Shown: in pieces, positions 1 to 6,557 of the stretch | Layout of the letters: each line of letters opens with the position of its first letter | Numbering within the stretch: position 1 is the first letter of the stretch | DNA from: Bordetella parapertussis | GTDB lineage: Bacteria; Pseudomonadota; Gammaproteobacteria; Burkholderiales; Burkholderiaceae_B | Assembly: GCA_945911685.1 (NCBI GenBank) | Contig: CAMEAW010000047.1 | Span: 1-18,595, forward strand | Direction: 5' to 3' | DNA length: 18,595 nucleotides | Made by a program: the position numbers and the translations under genes | Notes under the pieces: generated by a model | What the model was told of the DNA's origin: nothing | Database searches by the model: none | Seen by the model: only the letters and a program-made list of their open reading frames with translations

Positions 1-411
1 ATGAAGGCGATGCTCAAGGATCTTCGCGCTGTGCACTCGAATGGTCGTATTCTGGCCTCTCTGGCAGTCGACGATATTCTGCCGCCGGGGCAAGACTGCG
101 CCGCGCAGGCAACACTCTCAGCGGTACACCCTGTGGTGCGAACGCATCCGGGCACCGGCAAAAAAGCGCTGTACGTCAATGTGATGCACACCGAGCGGTT
201 TGAAAATATGACTGTTGCCGAGAGTGCGCCGCTCTTGAAATTTTTATATGATCACTCGACACGTCCTGAATTCAGCTGTCGCTTCCGTTGGCAACCCGGA
301 TCGATTGCCTTTTGGGACAATCGATGTTGCCAACACCTAGCGCTGGCCGACTACCCAGGGCAACGCCGCTTAATGCATCGCGTTCAAATCCGTGGCTCTC
401 AGCCCGTTTAA
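1..411 (+). CDS. TauD/TfdA-family Fe(II)/2-oxoglutarate dioxygenase, C-terminal part (5' end outside window)
   Basis: The 136 visible residues match the C-terminal half of the TauD/TfdA family, non-heme iron enzymes that use 2-oxoglutarate and O2 to hydroxylate small substrates such as taurine or other organic acids. Visible family blocks are HPVVRTHP (about residues 43-50), ALYVN (56-60), and SIAFWDNRCCQH (101-112), where H112 is the expected distal iron ligand. R123 and R127 in the following block are candidates for the 2-oxoglutarate-binding arginine. The first half, with the HxD iron motif, lies upstream of the window, so the ATG at base 1 is an internal methionine and not the start. A Bug-type receptor gene starts 17 bases downstream, so the two are probably cotranscribed. 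The substrate is unknown. The family call is firm; a taurine-specific role is not supported. Confidence 0.88.
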   Translation: MKAMLKDLRAVHSNGRILASLAVDDILPPGQDCAAQATLSAVHPVVRTHPGTGKKALYVNVMHTERFENMTVAESAPLLKFLYDHSTRPEFSCRFRWQPGSIAFWDNRCCQHLALADYPGQRRLMHRVQIRGSQPV

Positions 412-428
412 ATATTTTTACACACACC

Positions 429-1415
429 ATGAAAAACTTTTTTAGACTACGCTTTTTTGCCCTAGCCTTCACCTCTTCGCTGTGCTTGCTGTGTTCTTTT
501 GGGATAACTGACAGCTTTGCACAAACATATCCCACCCGAACCATTCGTTTAATTGTGCCCTACGCCGCTGGCGGTGGCACAGACGTACTGGGCAGAGCTT
601 TGGCACAAAAACTCACTGAGGCGTTAGGACAAGCGGTCATCGTTGAAAACCGCCCCGGTGCCGATGGCATGATTGGCTCTGAAGTCGTTGCCCGCGCCGT
701 CCCCGATGGTTACACGTTGCTTTTTAATTCAAGCAGCCACGGCATTAACCCATCGATTCATCCTAATATTAATTTTGACACCGCGCGCGATCTGCGCTGT
801 ATTAGTCAAACTGCATCGCAGCAAATGATCTTGGTGGTGCATCCCTCTTTACCGGTGAATTCTGTCAAAGAACTCATTGCCTATGCCAAAGCTAATCCCA
901 ATGTCTTGAATTTTTCGTCCTCATCCAAGGCCACTCAATTACCAATGGAATTGTTTAGCTGGATGGCGGGCATACGCATGACTAACATCCTGTACAAAGG
1001 CTCTGGCCCTGCAACAACGGATTTGCTCGCAGGACGAATTCAAACAAGTTTTGGTGGAGCCGCTTCAGTTGTTCCACACATTAACGCCGGAAAACTGCGC
1101 GCACTCGCGATTGGCGATAATCGGCGCTCGCCACTCACGCCTGACATTCCGACAGTTGCCGAAGAAGGCTTGCCAGATTTTTACTCTGTTTTATGGTCGG
1201 CAATGTTTGCCCCCTCAGGGACGCCACCTGCCATCATTGACCGATTGAATGCAGAGTTGGTTCGTGTCTTGAAAGACCCTCAATTTAAAGCAAAGACCGC
1301 ACAGCAAGGGTTCGAGAACGATGGCACCACACCGCAAGCCTGCGACAGCTTCGTCCAACGCGAAATTACAAAATGGGCGGATGCGATCAAACAAGCGGGG
1401 ATCAAGCCCGAGTGA
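429..1415 (+). CDS. Bug/TctC-family periplasmic solute-binding receptor
   Basis: A 328-residue secreted receptor of the tripartite tricarboxylate transporter (Bug) family, which binds small carboxylates or related ligands in the periplasm. The ATG at 429 is chosen over an in-frame start at 288 because it begins a normal signal peptide: MKNFFRLRF, a hydrophobic stretch, then a probable cleavage after SFA before QTYP. The mature protein opens with the family pattern YPTRTIRLIVPYAAGGGTD, followed by VIVENRPGADG and DGYTLL, all hallmarks of Bug proteins. Length is typical. The 17-base gap from the dioxygenase fragment suggests cotranscription, so the ligand may be the dioxygenase substrate. No TctA or TctB membrane gene is nearby, making this an orphan receptor, as is common in Burkholderiales. 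The ligand cannot be predicted. Confidence 0.93.
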   Translation: MKNFFRLRFFALAFTSSLCLLCSFGITDSFAQTYPTRTIRLIVPYAAGGGTDVLGRALAQKLTEALGQAVIVENRPGADGMIGSEVVARAVPDGYTLLFNSSSHGINPSIHPNINFDTARDLRCISQTASQQMILVVHPSLPVNSVKELIAYAKANPNVLNFSSSSKATQLPMELFSWMAGIRMTNILYKGSGPATTDLLAGRIQTSFGGAASVVPHINAGKLRALAIGDNRRSPLTPDIPTVAEEGLPDFYSVLWSAMFAPSGTPPAIIDRLNAELVRVLKDPQFKAKTAQQGFENDGTTPQACDSFVQREITKWADAIKQAGIKPE

Positions 1416-1517
1416 CATCTTGTCAGCGCACAAACGCACTGGCCTCAGATTGAGCATATAGAGCATATCGAGCCCGCCAGCTTGGCGGTCAAGTGCGCCG
1501 AGGATGTCATTTGTGCG

Positions 1518-1584
1518 TCGCAACAAATTATCATGCTTCAGCCTGAAACCCCAGGCAAAGAATTTGTTGCGAGACCCTCGCAAC
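1518..1584 (+). promoter_or_regulatory. Overlapping, mutually exclusive inverted repeats upstream of the aldolase gene
   Basis: Hairpin A pairs TCGCAACAAATT (1518-1529) with AATTTGTTGCGA (1561-1572), a perfect 12-base stem. Its 31-base loop holds a small GCCTG/CAGGC stem (1541-1545 with 1552-1556). Hairpin B pairs GTTGCGAG (1566-1573) with CTCGCAAC (1577-1584), a perfect 8-base stem with a 3-base loop. B reuses the right arm of A, so only one can form at a time in RNA. As DNA, the same stretch gives three copies of the TCGCAAC core in alternating orientation. The element ends 44 bases before the ATG at 1629. It may be a leader RNA switch or a multi-site operator. No U-tract follows either stem, so it is not a plain terminator. 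The upstream part of this 213-base gap also has a GAGCATAT direct repeat (1452-1468) and a CCGCCA/TGGCGG stem (1474-1488). Confidence 0.5.
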
Positions 1585-1628
1585 GGTAGTAATCTCGATG
1601 ACACAAATCAATTTCAAAGAGGCTCGTC

Positions 1629-2396
1629 ATGTCCGTGCACAATCTAAATGTCAAACAACAGTCTGACGCTGTTCAACAGGCAAAAATTCATCTTGCCGCT
1701 GCAAATCGTCTTGCCGTGCTCGATGACTTGCACGAAGGCATTGATAATCACTTTACGATGATCGTGCCTGGTCGCAAAGACCAGTATCTAATTTCGCCCT
1801 TTGGCATGCATTGGTCAGAAGCCCGTGCAAGTGACATGATGATTTTTAATGAGAACGGTGACACGATTGAAGGCGTGGGCGTTGTTGAGCGTTCAGCTAA
1901 GTGCATTCATGCACCCATCCATCGCATCACAGGCGCCAACGTTGTCTTGCATACCCATCAGAACTGGGCGCTTGCTTTAAACATGCTGCAAAATAACCGA
2001 CTCTTACCTGCTAGCCAGACCGCTGCCTTCTTTATGGGGATCACGGGCTACGATGATACCTATTTGGGCGTCGCCGATGGCTTGAGCGAAGGCGAACGCT
2101 TGGCCGCACAAGTAGGCGACAAAAAAGTGTTGTTCATGAAAAATCATGGCGTGCTGGTTGTTGGCGATACCGTCGCCGAAGCCTACAAACGTCTGTATAA
2201 ACTTGAACGTGTCTGTCGTGCCCAGGTCTTGGCCATGAGCACGGGTCAGCCGATTCAATTGTTGCCCGACGAGGTCGTGAACAATGTTCAAAACACAGCC
2301 CCGGGCGATAGCCATTCGCGTCAAGAGCGTGACGAGTTGTTTTTTGCCGCGATGATGCGTGTGTTGGACCGCGAGTTACCAGGCTACGCAGACTAA
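1629..2396 (+). CDS. Class II aldolase/adducin-family protein
   Basis: A 255-residue cytoplasmic protein of the class II aldolase/adducin family, whose members use a His-bound divalent metal to cleave or decarboxylate sugar phosphates and hydroxy/keto acids. Metal ligands are visible as H108 and H110 in the LHTHQNW block, and H173 in MKNHGVLVVGD, a family signature. The catalytic glutamate of L-fuculose-phosphate aldolase, normally in an SSE motif before the first histidines, seems replaced: the matching region reads VERSAKCIH, with alanine at residue 90. Many uncharacterised members differ here, so aldolase activity should not be assumed. The start is supported by a purine-rich AAAGAGG ribosome-binding site (1616-1622). 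It stands alone between a receptor gene and a convergent dioxygenase gene. Family is clear; reaction is unknown. Confidence 0.9.
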   Translation: MSVHNLNVKQQSDAVQQAKIHLAAANRLAVLDDLHEGIDNHFTMIVPGRKDQYLISPFGMHWSEARASDMMIFNENGDTIEGVGVVERSAKCIHAPIHRITGANVVLHTHQNWALALNMLQNNRLLPASQTAAFFMGITGYDDTYLGVADGLSEGERLAAQVGDKKVLFMKNHGVLVVGDTVAEAYKRLYKLERVCRAQVLAMSTGQPIQLLPDEVVNNVQNTAPGDSHSRQERDELFFAAMMRVLDRELPGYAD

Positions 2397-2412
2397 GTCG
2401 TAGCTAGTACCG

Positions 2413-2437
2413 CCCCTATCCTTTTGCCAGGATGGGG
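2413..2437. terminator. Hairpin between convergent genes, candidate terminator
   Basis: CCCC-T-ATCCT (2413-2422) pairs with AGGATGGGG (2429-2437), giving nine base pairs with a single bulged T and a six-base loop. It sits in the 74-base gap between the aldolase gene (plus) and a dioxygenase gene (minus), where a shared bidirectional terminator is expected. No clear T-tract follows on either strand, so the role is inferred from position and stem stability. Confidence 0.45.
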
Positions 2438-2470
2438 AGTCGTCTGAATGCAAGCGTCAAGAAGATCAAA

Positions 2471-3526
2471 CTATTGCGGCTTCAGAGGTGCCTGCCATGC
2501 TGTGGCGGGCATCATCACCCCACCCCGATTGCCTGGTTCAACTGAACCGTAACGCTGCGCCCATTCCGGTGCCAGCGCGCGCGCCTCGGGAGACGACAGC
2601 CACAAACGCAGCAAATGTCGCTTGCGAGATGGATCGTTCCAGTCTTCAAACGCAGTGCGATCGTGCAACAAGGTGTGATTGTGCACAAACTGCATATCAC
2701 CTGCTTCTAAGCGCATCAAAAAATTCAGATCAGCGCCATTGGCCAGCGCATCAAAGCAATCAAGCGCCTCAACATGCAAGGGCGTTAAACGAAATGCCTC
2801 TTCGAAACGCTGGGCAGCGTCAATATATTGACGCTGATAGATTGTCGACATCAATCCCTGATACCAGCTAAAGACTGGGATTTCAAAAAACGGTTTTTGG
2901 CCTGAGGCAACTTCACCGCGACGGTCGGTTGCGATCGGATCAAACAGCAACGCCGCCAACCGAGGGTGCAACGCGCGCATTTGGTTATAGAGGGTGTTTG
3001 AAGACACCAAGGCCGAATCGCCACCCCTCTTCGCCTGTTGTAAGCACACCAGCCCCACGATATCGCACGAGTCAGTATGAAAGGTTTGTCGCTCGTGTGT
3101 TTGATAAATGCGAACGTTCGGGTCTTTCGCCTCTAAGCCCATATCAATCACATGGCCGAGCACGTGTCCTTTTGAATTTTGCGGGCGTGGATTGCCCAGA
3201 TGTGTACCCAAACCGTAAAAAGCGGCTGCAGTGAGTTGCGTCGACCACTGCCTAACGGGTAAAGAACGGATCAAGGCGAAACCACAACCCTGCAAAAGTG
3301 CAGCGTGTATCTCACGTAGCCTTGGGCCAAGGGTCGGCAGCAAAAAATTCGAACGACAAATTTGAGTTAGATCCTCACTCGCCTGCAAACAGTTGGAAGC
3401 AGCCGTTTCGAGCTCTCGCACCTCTTCATCGGTTAGCGCGTGCTGCCAATGTTGTTTTGTTGACTCTTCAGGCCCAAGCCAGGCGCTGGCGCCTAGAATG
3501 GCAGGTGGTAACGTATTCGGCTGCAT
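2471..3526 (-). CDS. TauD/TfdA-family Fe(II)/2-oxoglutarate-dependent dioxygenase
   Basis: A 351-residue TauD/TfdA-type oxygenase. Numbered from the ATG, the iron ligands are H150 and D152 in TFHTDSCD and probably H288 in HTLLHDR. The block KRHLLRLWLSS supplies the likely 2-oxoglutarate-binding arginine (R307). This HNHTLLHDR...KRHLLRLWL arrangement belongs to the branch that differs from classical taurine dioxygenase (DNR...H), so the substrate is open. The frame also extends to a TTG at 3538, but the ATG at 3526 is preferred because GGACAG lies about 9 bases upstream of it, while the TTG has no recognisable ribosome-binding site. It is divergent from a TauE/SafE-type exporter gene and may share its control region. 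It belongs to a different branch from the dioxygenase fragment at the left edge. Confidence 0.9.
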   Translation of the reverse strand: MQPNTLPPAILGASAWLGPEESTKQHWQHALTDEEVRELETAASNCLQASEDLTQICRSNFLLPTLGPRLREIHAALLQGCGFALIRSLPVRQWSTQLTAAAFYGLGTHLGNPRPQNSKGHVLGHVIDMGLEAKDPNVRIYQTHERQTFHTDSCDIVGLVCLQQAKRGGDSALVSSNTLYNQMRALHPRLAALLFDPIATDRRGEVASGQKPFFEIPVFSWYQGLMSTIYQRQYIDAAQRFEEAFRLTPLHVEALDCFDALANGADLNFLMRLEAGDMQFVHNHTLLHDRTAFEDWNDPSRKRHLLRLWLSSPEARALAPEWAQRYGSVEPGNRGGVMMPATAWQAPLKPQ

Positions 3527-3617
3527 GCTACTGTCCAATCATTGCGCTGTTTGAACTTCATTTTAAGCCATTCGCTTAAGCCTCAGGATCGCGCCTCACA
3601 ATTTCACATTACATCTC
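3527..3617. promoter_or_regulatory. Divergent control region between dioxygenase and TauE-like genes
   Basis: These 91 bases must hold at least the start signals of both flanking genes. They contain a perfect dyad TTAAGC-CATTC-GCTTAA (3563-3579), a candidate operator. I could not pick out a convincing -35/-10 pair on either strand, so specific promoters are not called. Confidence 0.4.
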
Positions 3618-4370
3618 ATGTCAGATCACTTAGTCGTCATCGCTTTAACTGGCGCGATTTTTATAGCCGCCGGGATCGTCAAGGGCGTGTTGGGCATGGG
3701 CTTACCCACAGTGGCCATCGGTTTTTTAGGTTTGGTCATTGCGCCTGTAGAGGCTGCGGCCATGCTGGTGCTGCCGTCTCTCATTACCAATGTGTGGCAA
3801 TTAATCGCGGGCCCAAATTTCAAAGCCTTAAGCAAACGCTTTGGCACATTGCTAGTGGGCATCTGCTTGGGCACGCCGATCGGGGTCAGCTTCATCACCA
3901 GTGGCAATACACAAATCGTCACCGCAGGCCTCGGAGCCGTACTCGCGATTTACGGTGCCTTTGGGCTCAGCGCTGCGCGTCTCACTGTTTCACCGAAATC
4001 AGAGTGGTGGTTATCGCCAGTGATGGGATTTTTCACTGGGATTTTGATGGGTGCCACAGGCATTTCAGCCCTGCCCGTGGCGCCTTATTTCACCGCACTC
4101 GGCTTAAAAAAAGATGACCTGATTCAAGCCCTGGGTCTGTCGTTCACGGTGTCGTCATTCGCCTTAGCCGTGGGTTTGTTTGTTACGGGTCAGTTTGAAA
4201 TGACTGTTGCTGCGGCCTCGTTAGTGGCCCTGATCCCAGCGTTTGCTGGAATGTTCTTGGGACAAAAGCTGCGCAACCGAATGCCGCAGGAGTTATTCAA
4301 AAAATGTTTTTTCGGTGGCCTCTTGATACTTGGGGTTTATATGGCGTATCGAGCGATCACCTTAATGTAG
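3618..4370 (+). CDS. TauE/SafE-family membrane transporter (sulfite/anion exporter type)
   Basis: A 250-residue integral membrane protein with about seven or eight hydrophobic helices. It has the family N-terminal motif GIVKGVLGMGLPTVAIGF (about residues 20-37) and a repeated half in the middle (GFFTGILMGATGISALPVAPY). TauE/SafE proteins are inner-membrane permeases linked to export of sulfite, sulfoacetate or other organic anions, although substrates of most members are unknown. Divergence from a TauD-type dioxygenase fits a role in moving sulfite released by desulfonation, but that is inference because many Burkholderiales TauE-like genes lie in non-sulfur loci. The ATG at 3618 is the first suitable start; the preceding bases lack a strong Shine-Dalgarno. 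Length is normal and no truncation is seen. Confidence 0.9.
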   Translation: MSDHLVVIALTGAIFIAAGIVKGVLGMGLPTVAIGFLGLVIAPVEAAAMLVLPSLITNVWQLIAGPNFKALSKRFGTLLVGICLGTPIGVSFITSGNTQIVTAGLGAVLAIYGAFGLSAARLTVSPKSEWWLSPVMGFFTGILMGATGISALPVAPYFTALGLKKDDLIQALGLSFTVSSFALAVGLFVTGQFEMTVAAASLVALIPAFAGMFLGQKLRNRMPQELFKKCFFGGLLILGVYMAYRAITLM

Positions 4371-4430
4371 GCATCGTCCGCTACCTTAACCACCATCGTG
4401 ATCAAGCGCACTTGATTCGGATTTAGCCAA

Positions 4431-4455
4431 GCGCCCCGTGACTTGAACGGAGCGC
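4431..4455. terminator. Hairpin between convergent TauE-like and amidohydrolase genes
   Basis: GCGC-C-CCGT (4431-4439) pairs with ACGG-A-GCGC (4447-4455): eight pairs with one C/A mismatch and a seven-base loop. A smaller ATCAAG/CTTGAT hairpin lies just upstream (4401-4416). The 96-base gap separates two convergent genes, so a bidirectional terminator is plausible. Neither hairpin has a clean T-tract. Confidence 0.4.
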
Positions 4456-4466
4456 GGCGATGGACC

Positions 4467-5504
4467 TTACCCCAAACGATAGACGCGCTCTGCTGTCGCA
4501 CTGAACATGGCAGTTTTCTCAGCAGCCGAATAATCTTTGGCCAAGCATTTGAAAGCATTCCAAAGAACTTGATAGCTAAACATGCCCTTATCAACCGGAA
4601 AATTACTTTCGAACATGCAGCGATCGACGCCAAACAGTTCAACGCAAGTTTCGAAATACGCCCGCCAGGCAATCGCTAGTTGTTCTGAGGCCGGTGGAGT
4701 CGGCGCGTGATCAAAGCGGATCCCAAAGACTGGCATCCCCGCTCCACCCATTTTGATCACAGTGTTGGGCAGGCTGGCAACCAATGCGATGCCAGCGCGC
4801 CACTGCTTAAACATATCGGTCATATCCGCAGCGTGAGGCCCTACGCCGACGGGCCCGCCAAAGTGATCAATGATAACTGTCACGTTTGGATTGACCTTTG
4901 CGAGGTCGTAGACTTCGCTGAGCTGCGTGTGGTAAGCCCAAACATCTAACGATAGCCCTTGCACGCCAAGCTGCACCACACCGCGTCTAAACGCAGCATC
5001 AGCCAGCAGACCTTGTCGCGGAGGCGCCGCGGTGCTGGATTGCACGTCAGGGCTGGCGTGCCAAACTACTGGGTTACGCACACCGCGCAACCTGCCGCCG
5101 GCGCTGTGTGCCATCAACTCAAGCACCGGTGTAACCCGATCCCCTAGCTGTAAATCCGCACCGGCAACAATCGCAGTGCACGCGCGTGACGACCCGTAGA
5201 GCCCACTGGCACTCATCGCGGCAATGCCCGTCACGAATTCGACTTCGCCCAGCGGAGCCAGCTCTGGTGGCCCGTCGGCGCGCAACATTGTTCGGCACTG
5301 CACAAAAACGGTCGATACAACGTTGTGACCGGCCGTCATGTCGGCCAGCAAGTCATGAAACAGATAAGGATTATCCTGCCGATCCCATAGATGATGATGC
5401 GGATCGACAATCTTCAGCTCAGGCTCAAGAATAGCCTCTGTGCGCAGCGCGAGCCACTCTGGACGGACGGCGGCATGAGGATTTCTTTCAAGAGTCTCGG
5501 CCAT
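4467..5504 (-). CDS. COG3618-type amidohydrolase (TIM-barrel metal-dependent hydrolase)
   Basis: A 345-residue member of the amidohydrolase_2 superfamily, which includes 2-pyrone-4,6-dicarboxylate lactonase and related lactonases acting on ring or lactone substrates in the cytoplasm. The strand-1 motif IVDPHHHLWD (residues 32-41, with D35-H36-H37-H38) gives metal or base residues. H214 in IIDHFGG, and ESNFPVDK (299-306) near the C terminus, are typical of COG3618. The start MAETLERNPH is the first ATG of the frame. It lies on the same strand as the flavin-reductase-like gene but 132 bases downstream of it, with a hairpin between, so full cotranscription is uncertain. A lactonase or ring-opening role is likely; the substrate is unknown. 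Confidence 0.9.
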   Translation of the reverse strand: MAETLERNPHAAVRPEWLALRTEAILEPELKIVDPHHHLWDRQDNPYLFHDLLADMTAGHNVVSTVFVQCRTMLRADGPPELAPLGEVEFVTGIAAMSASGLYGSSRACTAIVAGADLQLGDRVTPVLELMAHSAGGRLRGVRNPVVWHASPDVQSSTAAPPRQGLLADAAFRRGVVQLGVQGLSLDVWAYHTQLSEVYDLAKVNPNVTVIIDHFGGPVGVGPHAADMTDMFKQWRAGIALVASLPNTVIKMGGAGMPVFGIRFDHAPTPPASEQLAIAWRAYFETCVELFGVDRCMFESNFPVDKGMFSYQVLWNAFKCLAKDYSAAEKTAMFSATAERVYRLG

Positions 5505-5605
5505 AATTTGCCCTACCTAAAAAAGTCACGTTAGCCTGCAAAGGCACCCGGTTGCGACGTCCTGACTTGCAACGAGTGTTTGCCTTCGCAGCAGAGGCCT
5601 ACCTC

Positions 5606-5633
5606 GCGACGAAGGTCTCATCCGTCTTCGCGC
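5606..5633 (-). terminator. Hairpin immediately after the flavin-reductase-like gene
   Basis: Read on the minus strand, GCG-CGAAG pairs with CTTCG-(T)-CGC, eight pairs with one bulge and an 11-base loop, starting within a few bases of the stop codon at 5637. No T-tract follows, so it could be a weak terminator, a processing site or an mRNA 3'-stabilising stem between this gene and the downstream amidohydrolase. Confidence 0.4.
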
Positions 5634-5636
5634 AGC

Positions 5637-6263
5637 TTACTTCGCGACGTAATCTTTTGGACGGAACATCTCAAACAGAGTGTTGACTTCGACGTAATCA
5701 CCTTGGTAGCCACAGCGACCCAAGGGCTTTGCGGCTGCCGTATCAAAAATGCCATCTTTCAAAAACGCATTGTTAATGTGTACGCCCACAACTTCACCAA
5801 GCGTCAACCAGGTATTAATCAGATTGCCCTTGGCATCAGTCAACTGCGTGGTGCTAATCAGCTTGCACTCGAGTGCGGCAATTGCGTTGGTCACGCGTGG
5901 AGGCTTGACCAAAGTCGAGGCCGTTGCTGCCAAACCAGCAAGTTTCATTTCGTCGATACCAGGTGCCACGGATGCAGACGTAATGTTCATCTCTTGGGCC
6001 AAGTCAGCGCCGCAAAAATTAGCCACAAACTCGCCCGTTTCGTCGGCGTTATTACAGCTGTCTTTACGCTCGCCGCTGGTGCAAAACCCAATGACTGGCG
6101 GTGTCTCGGCAAAGGCATTAAAAAAACTGTAGGGCGCTAAATTGACGCGGCCGAGTTTGTCGATGGTCGAAATCCAACCAATTGGACGAGGCGCAATGAT
6201 GGCCTTGAACGGGTTGTGGGGCAGGCCATGGCCTTTGCTCGGTTCGTAAAAATAATCGCTCAC
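5637..6263 (-). CDS. Flavin reductase-like, FMN-binding split-barrel protein
   Basis: A 208-residue protein of the flavin_reduct (FMN split-barrel) family. The core block IAPRPIGWIST is followed by LGRVNLAPYSFF, then PPVIGFC and GEFVANF, all standard for this fold. Related proteins reduce FMN/FAD with NAD(P)H to feed two-component monooxygenases, or bind FMN for other redox tasks. No monooxygenase gene lies in the window. I choose the GTG at 6263 because AAAGGA sits seven bases upstream of it. A longer in-frame ATG at 6317 would add 18 residues outside the usual fold and has no such site. It is transcribed divergently from the isochorismatase/ABC operon across a 294-base region with dyad elements, hinting at coordinated control. 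Confidence 0.88.
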   Translation of the reverse strand: MSDYFYEPSKGHGLPHNPFKAIIAPRPIGWISTIDKLGRVNLAPYSFFNAFAETPPVIGFCTSGERKDSCNNADETGEFVANFCGADLAQEMNITSASVAPGIDEMKLAGLAATASTLVKPPRVTNAIAALECKLISTTQLTDAKGNLINTWLTLGEVVGVHINNAFLKDGIFDTAAAKPLGRCGYQGDYVEVNTLFEMFRPKDYVAK

Positions 6264-6270
6264 TTTAAGA

Positions 6271-6276
6271 TCCTTT
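6271..6276 (-). promoter_or_regulatory. Ribosome-binding site fixing a GTG start
   Basis: AAAGGA on the minus strand lies seven bases before the GTG at 6263. It is the only good Shine-Dalgarno near the 5' end of the flavin-reductase-like gene and therefore decides its start. Confidence 0.65.
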
Positions 6277-6463
6277 GTAATTTTTAAAAAAACTTGTTTG
6301 ACGATTCGATCACTCAACGCCCAAAATTTAAAAGCGCACTTATTCAGGCTGTTTTGGCTATTTTGACCGCACGCTCAATAACCGTAGCATAGCGCACCAA
6401 AAAATACGAGATATTGAGACCTTAACTGTTGGTAAAAATAAAGCAAGTCAAAATAATTCGGGC

Positions 6464-6491
6464 TTTCAAAATCTATATTGTCATTTTGAAA
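6464..6491. promoter_or_regulatory. Perfect 9-base dyad, candidate operator of the divergent region
   Basis: TTTCAAAAT (6464-6472) and ATTTTGAAA (6483-6491) form a perfect inverted repeat with a ten-base spacer, so the half-site centres are 19 bases apart, close to two helical turns. Two further copies of the core heptamer occur: TCAAAAT at 6448-6454, 18 bases before the left half-site, and ATTTTGA at 6360-6366. The right arm starts at the last base of a predicted -35 box, which would suit a repressor. No regulator gene is in the window. Confidence 0.5.
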
Positions 6492-6506
6492 ATCTAGCTT
6501 TAGACT
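6478..6506 (+). promoter_or_regulatory. Candidate sigma-70 promoter for the isochorismatase-ABC operon
   Basis: TTGTCA (6478-6483, five of six matches to TTGACA) and TAGACT (6501-6506, four of six to TATAAT) are separated by 17 bases. This would start transcription about 45 bases before the ATG at 6558. It is the best pair I find in the divergent region, but the region is A/T-rich and chance matches are possible. Confidence 0.45.
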
Positions 6507-6557
6507 GTGGCTGAATTTATACATTCCTTAACCCTCTACCCCTAGATAGGCGATCCA

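Noticed and set aside
1452..1468. Tandem GAGCATAT direct repeat, considered as a CRISPR-like or mobile-element repeat
   Set aside because: There are only two eight-base copies, with no array, no flanking transposase and no target-site duplication. It is too short to support either idea.
1215..1604. Minus-strand open frame of 129 codons covering the 3' end of the first Bug gene and part of the following gap
   Set aside because: Most of it is antisense to the receptor, it shows no family pattern, and the strong inverted repeats at 1518-1584 explain the remaining sequence better.
3542..4117. Plus-strand open frame of 191 codons overlapping the TauE-like gene
   Set aside because: It shares the strand in another frame with a convincing membrane protein, and its translation is low-complexity with many His, Arg and Cys and no motif.
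5580..6140. Plus-strand open frame of 186 codons opposite the flavin-reductase-like gene
   Set aside because: It is antisense to a gene with clear family motifs, its translation shows no recognisable domain and is rich in Arg/Cys/His as expected for a shadow frame.
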